Source of the DNA: Streptomyces ruber
GTDB taxonomy: Bacteria; Actinomycetota; Actinomycetes; Streptomycetales; Streptomycetaceae
Direction: 5' to 3'
NCBI RefSeq assembly: GCF_014648075.1
Contig: NZ_BMQK01000007.1
Coordinates: forward strand, 88,842-152,841
Length of the DNA stretch: 64,000 nucleotides
The notes beneath the pieces are model-generated. The model was not told the origin of the DNA, searched no databases, and was given only the letters and a program-made list of their open reading frames with translations. Numbering within the stretch: position 1 is the stretch's first letter; each line of letters starts with the position of its first letter. Shown piece after piece: positions 16,862 through 26,671 of this stretch. A program made the translations under genes and the position numbers.

Positions 16862-17733
16862 CCACCACCCCTGACTCAGTCGGTCTGGGCATGCCTCAAC
16901 TGCCCGCGCCCGACTACCCGGACGACGTCCGTGCCCGGCTCGAACGCGACGCGCGCGAGATCATCGCCCGCTACCCCGGCTCGCGCTCGGCCCTGCTGCC
17001 GCTGCTGCACCTGGTGCAGTCGGAGGAGGGCCACGTCACCCGCACCGGCATGCAGTTCTGCGCCGACGTGCTCGGCCTGACCACGGCCGAGGTCACCGCG
17101 GTCGCCACCTTCTACACCATGTACCGGCGCAGGCCCTCCGGCGACTACCAGGTCGGCGTCTGCACCAACACGCTGTGCGCGGTGATGGGCGGCGACGCGA
17201 TCTTCGAGGCGCTCCAGGACCACCTGGGCGTCGGCAACGGCGGGACCACCGACGACGGCAAGGTCACCCTGGAGCACATCGAGTGCAACGCGGCCTGCGA
17301 CTTCGCCCCCGTCGTGATGGTCAACTGGGAGTTCTTCGACAACCAGACCGTCGAGAGCGCGAAACGCCTGGTCGACGACCTGCGCACGGGCGTGCCGGTC
17401 GCACCCACCCGGGGCGCCCCCCTCTGCACGTTCAAGGAGACCGCCCGCATCCTGGCGGGCTTCCCCGACGAGCGCGAGGGAGCGGTGGAGGCGTCCGGGA
17501 GCGCGGGACCCGCCTCCCTGACCGGCCTCCGGCTCGCCAAGGGCGAGGCCGCGCGCGTGGTGCACCCGCGGGACGGCGGACCCCACGACGCAGCCCAGGA
17601 CCGGGCGCCCGGTGACGCGACGCCGCACGACCCGTCACTGGCCGAGCACCTCAGCTCGCACGACGCGCCGCAGGACACCTCGGCCTCCGACCCGGCGAAC
17701 CCCGCCGGACCCACCGCCGAGGAGGGGGAGTGA
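16858..17733 (+). CDS. nuoE: NADH-quinone oxidoreductase subunit E
   Basis: 291 aa. Thioredoxin-like [2Fe-2S] subunit of the NADH module; ligands Cys102, Cys107, Cys143 and Cys147. The usual length is 160-240 aa; here residues about 205-291 form an extra low-complexity His/Asp/Ala/Pro-rich tail (DAAQDRAPGDATPHDPS and similar), likely disordered. GTGA overlap with nuoD; coupled to nuoF. Confidence 0.95.
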   Translation: MTTTPDSVGLGMPQLPAPDYPDDVRARLERDAREIIARYPGSRSALLPLLHLVQSEEGHVTRTGMQFCADVLGLTTAEVTAVATFYTMYRRRPSGDYQVGVCTNTLCAVMGGDAIFEALQDHLGVGNGGTTDDGKVTLEHIECNAACDFAPVVMVNWEFFDNQTVESAKRLVDDLRTGVPVAPTRGAPLCTFKETARILAGFPDEREGAVEASGSAGPASLTGLRLAKGEAARVVHPRDGGPHDAAQDRAPGDATPHDPSLAEHLSSHDAPQDTSASDPANPAGPTAEEGE

Positions 17734-19082
17734 TGACCGTGGCGACCGAGGTCAAGGACCCCAGCCCGGAGAAGCTGCTCGCACCCGTGCTGTCGGCCTT
17801 CTGGGACGAGGACAGGTCCTGGACGCTGGACGTCTACCGCAGGCACGAGGGGTACGAGGGGCTCCGCAAGGCGCTCGCGATGACACCGGACGACCTCATC
17901 GCGTACGTCAAGGAGGCCGGACTGCGCGGCCGCGGCGGCGCGGGCTTCCCCACGGGGATGAAGTGGCAGTTCATCCCCCAGGGCGACGGCAAACCGCACT
18001 ATCTCGTGGTCAACGCCGACGAATCGGAGCCGGGGACCTGCAAGGACATCCCGCTCCTCTTCGCGAACCCGCACAGCCTCATCGAGGGCATCGTCATCGC
18101 GTGCTACGCCATCAGGTCGTCGCACGCCTTCATCTACCTGCGGGGTGAAGTCGTCCCCGTGCTGCGGCGGCTGCACTCGGCCGTCCGTGAGGCCTACGCG
18201 GCCGGCTACCTCGGCAAGAACATCCTCGGCAGCGGACTCGACCTCGAACTCACCGTGCACGCGGGCGCGGGCGCGTACATCTGCGGTGAGGAGACCGCGC
18301 TGCTCGACTCGCTCGAAGGCCGCCGCGGTCAACCGCGGCTCCGTCCCCCCTTCCCCGCCGTCGCGGGCCTCTACGCGTGCCCCACTGTGGTGAACAACGT
18401 CGAGTCGATCGCGTCGGTTCCCGCCATCCTGAAGAACGGCAAGGACTGGTTCAGGGCGATGGGCAGCGAGAAGTCCCCGGGCTTCACGCTGTACTCGCTC
18501 AGCGGCCACGTCGCGAGCCCCGGCCAGTACGAGGCCCCGCTCGGCATCACCCTGCGCCAGCTCCTCGACATGAGCGGCGGCATGCGGCCCGGCCACCGGC
18601 TGAAGTTCTGGACGCCGGGCGGCTCCTCGACGCCGATGTTCACCGAGGAGCACCTCGACGTGCCCCTCGACTACGAGGGCGTCGGCGCCGCCGGCTCGAT
18701 GCTCGGCACCAAGGCCCTGCAGTGCTTCGACGAGACCACCTGCGTGGTGCGGGCCGTGACGCGCTGGACCGAGTTCTACGCCCACGAGTCCTGCGGCAAG
18801 TGCACGCCCTGCCGCGAAGGGACGTACTGGCTGGTGCAGTTGCTGCGTGACATCGAGGCCGGCAAGGGTGCCATGAGCGACCTCGACAAGCTGAACGACA
18901 TCGCCGACAACATCAACGGCAAGTCCTTCTGCGCCCTCGGCGACGGTGCCGCCTCGCCGATCTTCTCCTCCCTCAAGTACTTCCGCGAGGAGTACGAGCA
19001 GCACATCACGGGCGGCGGCTGCCCCTTCGACCCGGCCAAATCGACGGCCTGGGCGGACAAGCACCTGGAGGTGAACGCATGA
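17733..19082 (+). CDS. nuoF: NADH-quinone oxidoreductase subunit F
   Basis: 449 aa. Binds NADH and FMN and carries a [4Fe-4S] cluster. GLRGRGGAGFPTGMKW (near 65-80) is the FMN/NADH glycine-rich loop, HAGAGAYICGEETALLDSLE is conserved in the family, and ESCGKCTPCREGT supplies three of the four cluster Cys. I chose ATG 17733, seven bases after GGAGG, rather than the in-frame GTG one codon earlier. Confidence 0.96.
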   Translation: MTVATEVKDPSPEKLLAPVLSAFWDEDRSWTLDVYRRHEGYEGLRKALAMTPDDLIAYVKEAGLRGRGGAGFPTGMKWQFIPQGDGKPHYLVVNADESEPGTCKDIPLLFANPHSLIEGIVIACYAIRSSHAFIYLRGEVVPVLRRLHSAVREAYAAGYLGKNILGSGLDLELTVHAGAGAYICGEETALLDSLEGRRGQPRLRPPFPAVAGLYACPTVVNNVESIASVPAILKNGKDWFRAMGSEKSPGFTLYSLSGHVASPGQYEAPLGITLRQLLDMSGGMRPGHRLKFWTPGGSSTPMFTEEHLDVPLDYEGVGAAGSMLGTKALQCFDETTCVVRAVTRWTEFYAHESCGKCTPCREGTYWLVQLLRDIEAGKGAMSDLDKLNDIADNINGKSFCALGDGAASPIFSSLKYFREEYEQHITGGGCPFDPAKSTAWADKHLEVNA

Positions 19083-21613
19083 CTGTGACCACCAGTTCTC
19101 CCTCCGGGGGCGGAGAGGCGGCGGTCCCGCCCGAGGACCTCGTCACGCTGACCATCGACGGCATCGAGATCAGCGTGCCCAAGGGCACCCTGGTCATCCG
19201 GGCCGCCGAACAGCTCGGCATCGAGATCCCCCGCTTCTGCGACCACCCCCTCCTCGACCCGGCCGGCGCCTGCCGGCAGTGCATCGTCGAGGTGGAGGGC
19301 CAGCGCAAGCCCATGGCGTCCTGCACGATCACCTGCACCGACGGGATGGTCGTCAGGACGCACCTCACCTCGCCCGTCGCGGAGAAGGCCCAGCACGGTG
19401 TGATGGAGCTGCTGCTCATCAACCACCCGCTGGACTGCCCCGTCTGCGACAAGGGCGGCGAGTGCCCGCTGCAGAACCAGGCCATGTCGCACGGCAACGC
19501 CGAGTCCCGCTTCGAGGGCCGCAAGCGCACGTACGAGAAGCCGGTGCCGATCTCCACGCAGGTGCTGCTCGACCGCGAGCGGTGCGTGCTGTGCGCCCGC
19601 TGCACCCGCTTCTCCAACCAGGTCGCCGGCGACCCGATGATCGAGCTGATCGAACGGGGCGCGCTCCAGCAGGTCGGCACCGGCGAGGGCGACCCCTTCG
19701 AGTCGTACTTCTCCGGCAACACCATCCAGATCTGCCCGGTCGGCGCGCTGACCTCGGCGGCGTACCGCTTCCGCTCCCGGCCCTTCGACCTGGTGTCGTC
19801 GCCGTCGGTGTGCGAGCACTGCTCGGGCGGCTGCGCGACGCGCACGGACCACCGGCGCGGCAAGGTCATGCGGCGGCTCGCCGCCAACGACCTCGAGGTC
19901 AACGAGGAGTGGATCTGCGACAAGGGCCGGTTCGCGTTCCGGTACGCGCAGCGCCCGGACCGGCTGACCACTCCGCTCGTACGCGACGAGGAGGGCGTCC
20001 TGCGGCCCGCCTCCTGGCCGGAGGCCCTTCAGGCCGCAGCCCAGGGGCTGCTGGCTGCCCGTGGCCGCGCGGGCGTGCTGACCGGCGGCCGGCTCACCGT
20101 CGAGGACGCCTACGCGTACAGCAAGTTCGCGCGCGTGGCCCTCGACACCAACGACATCGACTTCCGCGCGCGCGTGCACAGCGCCGAGGAGGCCGAGTTC
20201 CTGGCGGCGAAGGTCGCCGGACGCGGCCGCGACCTCGGGGAGGGCACGGGAGTCACGTACACCGACCTGGAGAAGGCGCCCGCCGTCCTGCTGGCCGGGT
20301 TCGAGGCCGAGGAGGAGGCCCCCGGAGTCTTCCTGCGGCTGCGCAAGGCCTGGCGCAAGCACGGGCAGAGGGTGTACTCCCTGGCCACGTACACCACCCG
20401 GGGCCTCGAAAAGGTCGGCGGCACACTGCTGCCCGCCGCGCCCGGCACCGAACCGGAGTGGCTGGACGCCCTCGCGAGCCGGTTCGGGCTGGAGGAGGAC
20501 GGAGCCGCGGCCGCCGAGGCGCTGCGCGCCGAGGGCGCGGTGATCGTCGTCGGCGAGCGGCTCGCCGGAGTGGCGGGCGGGCTGACCGCCGCCGTACGCG
20601 CTGCGGCCGCCACCGGCGCCCGGCTGGTGTGGATCCCCCGCCGGGCCGGGGAGCGCGGCGCCGTCGAGGCGGGCGCGCTGCCGACGCTGCTGCCGGGCGG
20701 CCGTCCGGCCACCGACCCGCGCGCGCGGGACGAGGTGGCCGCCGTCTGGGGCCTCGCCGGACTCCCGCACCGCCGCGGCCGCGCCACCGGCGAGATCGTC
20801 GAGGCCGCCGCCGGAGGCGAGCTGCGGGCCCTGCTGGTGGCGGGCGTGGAGGTCGCCGACCTGCCCGACCCGGCACGCGCGCGTGCGGCACTGCGCGAGG
20901 TCGGCTTCCTGGTGTCGCTGGAGCTCCGGCCCAGCGAGGTCACCGAGCACGCCGACGTCGTCCTGCCGGTCGCCGCGGTCGCCGAGAAGGCGGGCGCCTT
21001 CCTCAACTGGGAGGGCCGCGTGCGCCCCTTCGAGGCCGCGCTCAAGCCCGACCAGATGACCCGCCGTCTGGCGCCCACCGACGGCCGCGTCCTGCAGATG
21101 CTGGCCGACGCCATGGACGTCCACCTCGGACTGCCCGACCTGCGCACCACGCGCGCGGAGCTGGACCGGCTGGGAGCCTGGGACGGGCCGCGGGCCACCG
21201 AATCGATGGAGAGCGCCGGCCAGTTGCCGCGTCCGGCCACCGGCGAGGCGGTCCTCGCCGGCCACCGGCTGCTGCTCGACCAGGGCCGGCTCCAGGACGG
21301 CGACGAGGCCCTCGCGGGGACACGGCACGCCGCACGCGCGCGCGTGTCGGCCGCCACGGCCGCCGAGGCGGGCGTCGAGGACGGCGACCTCCTGGCGGTG
21401 AGCGGCCCCGAGGGCTCCGTCGAACTGCCGCTGCAGATCACGGAGATGCCCGACCGTGTGGTCTGGCTGCCGCTCAACTCCGCCGGAACGGGCGTCGCCT
21501 CCGGCACCGGGGCGCTGCCCGGCTCGCTCGTCCGCATCGGCCCGGCGCCCCTCGCCCCCGAGGACGCCCAGGTCTCCCAGGTCTCCCAGGTCTCCCAGGA
21601 GGTGGAGGCATGA
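19079..21613 (+). CDS. nuoG: NADH-quinone oxidoreductase subunit G
   Basis: 844 aa, the largest subunit. N-terminal [2Fe-2S] ferredoxin domain (RFCDHPLLDPAGACRQC), His-Cys3 [4Fe-4S] site (HPLDCPVCDKGGECPLQNQ), a second [4Fe-4S] ferredoxin pattern (CVLCARCTRFS ... CPVGAL), then a molybdopterin-oxidoreductase-like domain with CEHCSGGCATR. The C-terminus ends in a three-fold QVS repeat encoded by a 9-bp tandem unit CCCAGGTCT (21567-21593). Overlaps nuoF and nuoH by four bases each. Confidence 0.96.
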   Translation: MTVTTSSPSGGGEAAVPPEDLVTLTIDGIEISVPKGTLVIRAAEQLGIEIPRFCDHPLLDPAGACRQCIVEVEGQRKPMASCTITCTDGMVVRTHLTSPVAEKAQHGVMELLLINHPLDCPVCDKGGECPLQNQAMSHGNAESRFEGRKRTYEKPVPISTQVLLDRERCVLCARCTRFSNQVAGDPMIELIERGALQQVGTGEGDPFESYFSGNTIQICPVGALTSAAYRFRSRPFDLVSSPSVCEHCSGGCATRTDHRRGKVMRRLAANDLEVNEEWICDKGRFAFRYAQRPDRLTTPLVRDEEGVLRPASWPEALQAAAQGLLAARGRAGVLTGGRLTVEDAYAYSKFARVALDTNDIDFRARVHSAEEAEFLAAKVAGRGRDLGEGTGVTYTDLEKAPAVLLAGFEAEEEAPGVFLRLRKAWRKHGQRVYSLATYTTRGLEKVGGTLLPAAPGTEPEWLDALASRFGLEEDGAAAAEALRAEGAVIVVGERLAGVAGGLTAAVRAAAATGARLVWIPRRAGERGAVEAGALPTLLPGGRPATDPRARDEVAAVWGLAGLPHRRGRATGEIVEAAAGGELRALLVAGVEVADLPDPARARAALREVGFLVSLELRPSEVTEHADVVLPVAAVAEKAGAFLNWEGRVRPFEAALKPDQMTRRLAPTDGRVLQMLADAMDVHLGLPDLRTTRAELDRLGAWDGPRATESMESAGQLPRPATGEAVLAGHRLLLDQGRLQDGDEALAGTRHAARARVSAATAAEAGVEDGDLLAVSGPEGSVELPLQITEMPDRVVWLPLNSAGTGVASGTGALPGSLVRIGPAPLAPEDAQVSQVSQVSQEVEA

Positions 21614-22962
21614 GCCAGTACTTCGCCGCCGAGGACCTGTCGCTGTTCGGCCAGGACCCGTGGTGGCTGGTCGCGCTCAAGGCGGTGTTCTGCTTCGCCT
21701 TCCTGATGCTGACGGTGCTGTTCGCCATCGTCTGGGAGCGCAAGGTCGTCGCCTGGATGCAGCTGCGCATCGGCCCCAACCGGAACGGCCCCTGGGGCCT
21801 GCTCCAGTCGCTCGCCGACGGCGTGAAGCTGATGCTCAAGGAAGACGTCGTCGTCAAGCGCGCGGACAAGGTGGTCTACGTCCTCGCGCCGGTCGTCGCC
21901 GCCATCCCGGCCTTCATGGCGATCGCGGTGATCCCGTTCGGCCCGACCGTCTCGATCTTCGGCCACCGCACGGCGCTGCAGCTCACCGACCTGCCGATCG
22001 CGATGCTGTACATCCTCGCGGTCGCCTCGGTCGGAATCTACGGCATCGTGCTGGCGGGCTGGAGCTCCGGCTCGACGTACCCGCTGCTCGGCGGACTGCG
22101 TTCCTGCGCACAGATGATCTCCTACGAGATCGCCATGGGCGCCGCCTTCGCCTCCGTCTTCCTCTACTCGGGGTCGATGTCGACGTCCGCGATCGTCGAG
22201 GCGCAGGCGGACCGCTGGTACATCGTCCTGCTGCCGCTCTCCTTCGTGATCTACATCGTCACGATGGTCGGCGAGACCAACCGCGCCCCCTTCGACATGC
22301 CGGAGTCCGAGGGCGACCTGGTCGGCGGCTTCAACACCGAGTACTCGTCCATCAAGTTCGCGATGTTCATGCTCGCCGAGTACGTGAACATGGTGACGGT
22401 CTCGGCGGTCGCCACCACGCTCTTCCTCGGCGGCTGGCGCGCCCCGTGGCCCGTCAGCACCTTCTGGGAGGGCGCCAACCAGGGCTGGTGGCCGATGCTC
22501 TGGTTCGTCCTGAAGGTGCAGCTGCTGCTGTTCTTCTTCATCTGGCTGCGCGGCTCGCTCCCGCGCGTCCGCTACGACCAGCTCATGAAGCTCGGCTGGA
22601 AGGTCCTCATCCCGGTCTCCGTGGTCTGGCTGATGCTCGTCGCGACCGTACGGACCCTGCGCAACGAGAACTACGACTTCACCGAGATCGCCCTGTACGT
22701 CGCCGCGGCGATCCTCATCGTGCTCGTGCTCTCGTTCGTGGCGGACATGTTCCGCGACCGGCGCGAGGTGGCGGAGGAGCCCGCCGAACCCCCCGCTTTC
22801 GATCCCATGGCCGGTGGTTTCCCCGTACCGCCGCTGCCCGGCCAGACCCTGCCACCGGTGCCGCGCAGGCGGTCACGCCGGGAGCGGGAGCTGATTGTCA
22901 GTGGTGGGGCGGATACTGACAGTGACGGAAAATCGAGTGGGAGGGAGGCGTCCGATGGCTGA
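21610..22962 (+). CDS. nuoH: NADH-quinone oxidoreductase subunit H
   Basis: 450 aa, about eight transmembrane helices. NuoH links the quinone cavity to the membrane arm. Conserved segments: WERKVVAWMQLRIGPNRNGP (about 43-62), ADGVKLMLKED, GETNRAPFDMPESEGDLVGG and FNTEYSSIKFAMFMLAEY. A hydrophilic tail of about 75 residues after the last helix (PPAFDPMAGGFPVPPLPG onward) is typical of actinobacterial NuoH. Its 3' end overlaps nuoI by eight bases. Confidence 0.96.
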   Translation: MSQYFAAEDLSLFGQDPWWLVALKAVFCFAFLMLTVLFAIVWERKVVAWMQLRIGPNRNGPWGLLQSLADGVKLMLKEDVVVKRADKVVYVLAPVVAAIPAFMAIAVIPFGPTVSIFGHRTALQLTDLPIAMLYILAVASVGIYGIVLAGWSSGSTYPLLGGLRSCAQMISYEIAMGAAFASVFLYSGSMSTSAIVEAQADRWYIVLLPLSFVIYIVTMVGETNRAPFDMPESEGDLVGGFNTEYSSIKFAMFMLAEYVNMVTVSAVATTLFLGGWRAPWPVSTFWEGANQGWWPMLWFVLKVQLLLFFFIWLRGSLPRVRYDQLMKLGWKVLIPVSVVWLMLVATVRTLRNENYDFTEIALYVAAAILIVLVLSFVADMFRDRREVAEEPAEPPAFDPMAGGFPVPPLPGQTLPPVPRRRSRRERELIVSGGADTDSDGKSSGREASDG

Positions 22963-23596
22963 TGAGCCGAAGGAGACCGAGCCGGGTTTCCAGAACCCCG
23001 TCGCCGGTTTCGGCGTGACCTTCAAGGCCATGTTCAAGAAGCGGCTGACCGAGCAGTACCCCGAGCAGAAGAAGGTCACCGCTCCGCGGTTCCACGGCCG
23101 GCACCAGCTCAACCGCCATCCGGACGGACTGGAGAAGTGCGTCGGCTGCGAGCTGTGCGCCTGGGCGTGCCCCGCGGACGCCATCTACGTGGAGGGCGCG
23201 GACAACACCGACGAGGAGCGCTACTCGCCGGGCGAGCGGTACGGCCGCGTCTACCAGATCAACTACGCCCGCTGCATCCTGTGCGGCCTGTGCATCGAGG
23301 CGTGCCCCACGCGCGCGCTGACGATGACCAACGAGTTCGAGCTGGCCGACTCCAGCCGCGCCAACCTCATCTACACCAAGGAACAGCTGCTCGCCGGCCT
23401 CGAGGACGGCATGGTCGACTCACCGCACGCGATCTACCCCGGCACGGACGAGCAGGACTACTACCGGGGACTGGTCACGGAGGCGGCGCCGGGCACGGAG
23501 CGCCAGGTGGCCCGCTCCAAGGGCGAGGTCCCGCAGGAGGGCGCCTCGACCTTCGGCGAGGACGAGCCGGCGTCGGAGCAGGTGATCCGCCGATGA
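22955..23596 (+). CDS. nuoI: NADH-quinone oxidoreductase subunit I
   Basis: 213 aa, two [4Fe-4S] clusters (N6a and N6b) in the peripheral arm. Both motifs are intact: Cys62, 65, 68, 72 and Cys107, 110, 113, 117. ATG at 22955 follows GAGGGAGG. Preceded by an eight-base overlap with nuoH; ATGA overlap with nuoJ. C-terminal 60 residues are acidic and poorly conserved. Confidence 0.96.
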   Translation: MADEPKETEPGFQNPVAGFGVTFKAMFKKRLTEQYPEQKKVTAPRFHGRHQLNRHPDGLEKCVGCELCAWACPADAIYVEGADNTDEERYSPGERYGRVYQINYARCILCGLCIEACPTRALTMTNEFELADSSRANLIYTKEQLLAGLEDGMVDSPHAIYPGTDEQDYYRGLVTEAAPGTERQVARSKGEVPQEGASTFGEDEPASEQVIRR

Positions 23597-24408
23597 CGCA
23601 GCTCGCCGCGTACTCCACCTCCACCGGTGAGGCCGTGCAGTTCTGGGTGCTGGGCACCGTCGCCGTGATCGGCGCGCTGTGCACCGTCTTCATGAAGAGG
23701 GCCGTGCACAGCGCGCTCTGCCTCGCCGGCACCATGATCATCCTGGCGGTCTTCTACCTCGCCAACGGCGCCTACTTCCTGGGCATCGTGCAGATCGTCG
23801 TCTACACCGGCGCGATCATGATGCTGTTCCTGTTCGTGGTGATGCTCGTCGGCGTCACCGCGGCGGACTCCCTGAAGGAGACCATCAAGGGACAGCGCTG
23901 GCTGGCCCTGCTGTGCGGCCTCGGCTTCGGCATCCTGCTGATCGCCGGCATCGGCAACGCCTCGCTGACCCAGTTCGACGGCCTCGCCCAGGCCAACGCC
24001 GGCGGCAACGTCGAGGGCCTCGCGCAGCTCCTCTTCACCAAGTACGTGTTCGCCTTCGAGCTCACCGGTGCCCTGCTCATCACGGCCTCGGTCGGCGCCA
24101 TGGTGCTCACCCACCGCGAGCGCACCGAGCGGGCGAAGACCCAGCGCGAGCTGGCCGAGCAGCGCGTCCGGGAGGGCAAGCACCTGCCGCCGCTGCCCGC
24201 CCCCGGTGTGTACGCCCGGCACAACGCGGTGGACATCGCGGGCCTGCTGCCGGACGGCACCCCGTCCGAGCTCACCGTCAACCGGACGCTGCGGGAGCGC
24301 GGTCAGATCCGGGACGTGTCGGCCGAGGCGCTGAAGGACCTCAAGGCCCTGGAGCAGCGTTCCGAAGCCCGCCTGGAGCGCACCAGGAGCGGGGAGGCGT
24401 CGAAGTGA
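23593..24408 (+). CDS. nuoJ: NADH-quinone oxidoreductase subunit J
   Basis: 271 aa. Five-helix membrane subunit next to NuoK and NuoA. QIVVYTGAIMMLFLFVVMLV (about 75-94) contains the pi-bulge helix characteristic of NuoJ. After the last helix (near 175) there is a charged cytoplasmic tail of about 95 residues (THRERTERAKTQRELAEQR onward), longer than in E. coli NuoJ (about 184 aa) but typical of actinobacteria. GTGA overlap with nuoK. Confidence 0.95.
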   Translation: MTQLAAYSTSTGEAVQFWVLGTVAVIGALCTVFMKRAVHSALCLAGTMIILAVFYLANGAYFLGIVQIVVYTGAIMMLFLFVVMLVGVTAADSLKETIKGQRWLALLCGLGFGILLIAGIGNASLTQFDGLAQANAGGNVEGLAQLLFTKYVFAFELTGALLITASVGAMVLTHRERTERAKTQRELAEQRVREGKHLPPLPAPGVYARHNAVDIAGLLPDGTPSELTVNRTLRERGQIRDVSAEALKDLKALEQRSEARLERTRSGEASK

Positions 24409-24704
24409 ATCCCGTCAACTACCTCTACCTCGCCGCCCTGTTGTTCACGATCGGCGCCTCCGGCGTGCTGATCAGGCGGAACGCGATCGTGGTGTTCATG
24501 TGCGTCGAGCTGATGCTCAACGCCTGCAACCTCGCGCTCGTCGCCTTCTCCCGCATGCACGGCAACCTCGACGGCCAGATCATCGCCTTCTTCACGATGG
24601 TCGTCGCCGCGGCGGAGGTCGTGGTCGGGCTCGCGATCATCGTGTCGCTGTTCCGTTCCCGCCACTCGGCCTCGGTCGACGACGCCAGCCTGATGAAGCT
24701 GTAA
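24405..24704 (+). CDS. nuoK: NADH-quinone oxidoreductase subunit K
   Basis: 99 aa, three transmembrane helices, homologous to MrpC. The two buried glutamates needed for proton transfer are visible: in FMCVELMLNACNL (Glu36) and AAAEVVVGLAIIV (Glu72). GTG start overlapping nuoJ stop. Confidence 0.95.
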   Translation: MNPVNYLYLAALLFTIGASGVLIRRNAIVVFMCVELMLNACNLALVAFSRMHGNLDGQIIAFFTMVVAAAEVVVGLAIIVSLFRSRHSASVDDASLMKL

Positions 24705-24719
24705 GGGGTCGGAAGAATC

Positions 24720-26666
24720 GTGGAGAACCTGATTGCGCTGCTGGTGGCGGCGCCCCTGCTCGGAGCGGCCGTCCTGCTGTGCGGCGGCCGGCGCCTCGAC
24801 GCCGTCGGGCACTGGATCGGCACGGTCCTCGCGGCCGCCTCCTTCGTCATCGGCGCCCTCCTCTTCGCCGACATGCTCGGCAAGGACGCGGAGGCCCGCG
24901 AGATCGGGCAGCACCTGTTCAGCTGGATCCCGGTCGGGGACTTCCAGGCGGACATCGCCTTCCAGCTCGACCAGCTGTCGATGACGTTCGTGCTGCTGAT
25001 CACCGGCGTCGGCACGCTCATCCACGTGTACTCGATCGGGTACATGGAGCACGACGAGCGCCGCCGCCGCTTCTTCGGCTACCTCAACCTGTTCCTCGCG
25101 GCGATGCTGCTGCTCGTCCTCGCCGACAACTACCTGCTGCTGTACGTCGGCTGGGAGGGCGTCGGTCTCGCCTCGTACCTGCTCATCGGCTTCTGGCAGC
25201 ACAAGCCCAGCGCCGCGACCGCCGCGAAGAAGGCCTTCCTGGTCAACCGCGTCGGCGACATGGGCCTGTCGATCGCGATCATGCTGATGTTCACCACCTT
25301 CGGCACCTTCGCCTTCGGGCCGGTGCTGGGACGCGTGGGGGAGACCGGCGAGGGCACGCTGACCGCGATCGCCCTGATGCTGCTGCTCGCCGCCTGCGGC
25401 AAGTCGGCCCAGGTGCCGCTGCAGTCCTGGCTCGGCGACGCGATGGAGGGCCCGACCCCGGTCTCGGCCCTCATCCACGCCGCGACCATGGTGACCGCGG
25501 GCGTCTACCTGATCGTCCGCTCCGCCGACATCTTCAACGCCGCGCCGAACGCCCAGCTGGTCGTCACCGTGGTCGGCGCGGTCACGCTGCTGTTCGGTGC
25601 GATCGTCGGTTGCGCGAAGGACGACATCAAGAAGGCGCTGGCCGGTTCGACCATGTCGCAGATCGGCTACATGGTGCTCGCCGCGGGCCTCGGCCCCATC
25701 GGCTACGTCTTCGCGATCATGCACCTGGTGACGCACGGCTTCTTCAAGGCCGGGCTGTTCCTCGGCGCCGGCTCGGTCATGCACGGCATGAACGACGAGG
25801 TCGACATGCGCAAGTACGGCGGCCTGCGGAAGTACATGCCGGTCACCTTCGTCACCTTTGGCCTCGGCTACCTCGCCATCATCGGCTTCCCGGGCCTGTC
25901 CGGCTTCTTCTCCAAGGACAAGATCATCGAGGCGGCCTTCGCCAAGGGCGGCGCCGAGGGCTGGATCGTCGGCGGCGCGGCCCTGCTGGGCGCGGCCCTC
26001 ACGGCGTACTACATGACGCGCGTGATGCTGATGACCTTCTTCGGCGAGGAGCGCTGGCGGCACCGGGCCACCGCCTCACCGGACCAGCCGGACGTGGAGC
26101 CCGCCGCCGAGCACCAGGGGGCCCATGCGGAACCCCATCCGCACGAGTCACCCAAGTCGATGACGATCCCCATGATCGTGCTGGCCTTCGGTTCCGTCTT
26201 CGCGGGCGCGTTCTTCGGCATCGGCGACCGGTTCGTGCACTGGCTGGAGCCCGTCACCGGCCATGAGCACGGGCACCCCCCGGTCAGCGCGCTGACGGTG
26301 ACCCTCTCCACGGTGGTCGTCCTCCTCCTCGGCGCCGGACTGGCGTACCTCCACTACGGGCGCCGTCCCGTGCCCGTCGTCGCCCCGCGCGGATCGCTGC
26401 TCACCCGGGCCGCCCGGCGCGACCTCCTCCAGGACGACTTCAACCACGTGGTCCTGGTCCGCGGCGGCGAGCACCTGACGCGCTCCCTGGTGTACGTCGA
26501 CCACACCCTGGTCGACGGCGTCGTCAACGGCACGGCGGCCTCGGTCGGCGGCCTCTCCGGACGGCTGCGCAGGCTCCAGAACGGTTACGCGCGCAGCTAC
26601 GCGGTCTCGATGTTCGGCGGTGCGGCGGTCCTCATCGCCGCGACCCTGCTGATGAGGGCGGTCTGA
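24720..26666 (+). CDS. nuoL: NADH-quinone oxidoreductase subunit L
   Basis: 648 aa antiporter-like proton-pumping subunit, at the distal end of the membrane arm. Conserved features: LLYVGWEGVGLASYLLIGFW (Glu of TM5), KSAQVPLQSWLGDAMEGPTPVSALIHAATMV, DIKKALAGSTMSQIGYM. The lateral helix and C-terminal helix follow a His/Glu-rich loop (EPAAEHQGAHAEPHPHE, about 455-475). GTG start after GGGGTCGG. Confidence 0.96.
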   Translation: MENLIALLVAAPLLGAAVLLCGGRRLDAVGHWIGTVLAAASFVIGALLFADMLGKDAEAREIGQHLFSWIPVGDFQADIAFQLDQLSMTFVLLITGVGTLIHVYSIGYMEHDERRRRFFGYLNLFLAAMLLLVLADNYLLLYVGWEGVGLASYLLIGFWQHKPSAATAAKKAFLVNRVGDMGLSIAIMLMFTTFGTFAFGPVLGRVGETGEGTLTAIALMLLLAACGKSAQVPLQSWLGDAMEGPTPVSALIHAATMVTAGVYLIVRSADIFNAAPNAQLVVTVVGAVTLLFGAIVGCAKDDIKKALAGSTMSQIGYMVLAAGLGPIGYVFAIMHLVTHGFFKAGLFLGAGSVMHGMNDEVDMRKYGGLRKYMPVTFVTFGLGYLAIIGFPGLSGFFSKDKIIEAAFAKGGAEGWIVGGAALLGAALTAYYMTRVMLMTFFGEERWRHRATASPDQPDVEPAAEHQGAHAEPHPHESPKSMTIPMIVLAFGSVFAGAFFGIGDRFVHWLEPVTGHEHGHPPVSALTVTLSTVVVLLLGAGLAYLHYGRRPVPVVAPRGSLLTRAARRDLLQDDFNHVVLVRGGEHLTRSLVYVDHTLVDGVVNGTAASVGGLSGRLRRLQNGYARSYAVSMFGGAAVLIAATLLMRAV

Positions 26667-26671
26667 TACCG

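Noticed and set aside
18776..21328. 850-aa ORF on the minus strand
   Set aside because: Antisense shadow of nuoF/nuoG; Arg/Gly-rich low-quality protein and no motif, caused by GC-rich codon bias. The same holds for other long antisense frames across nuo and korAB.
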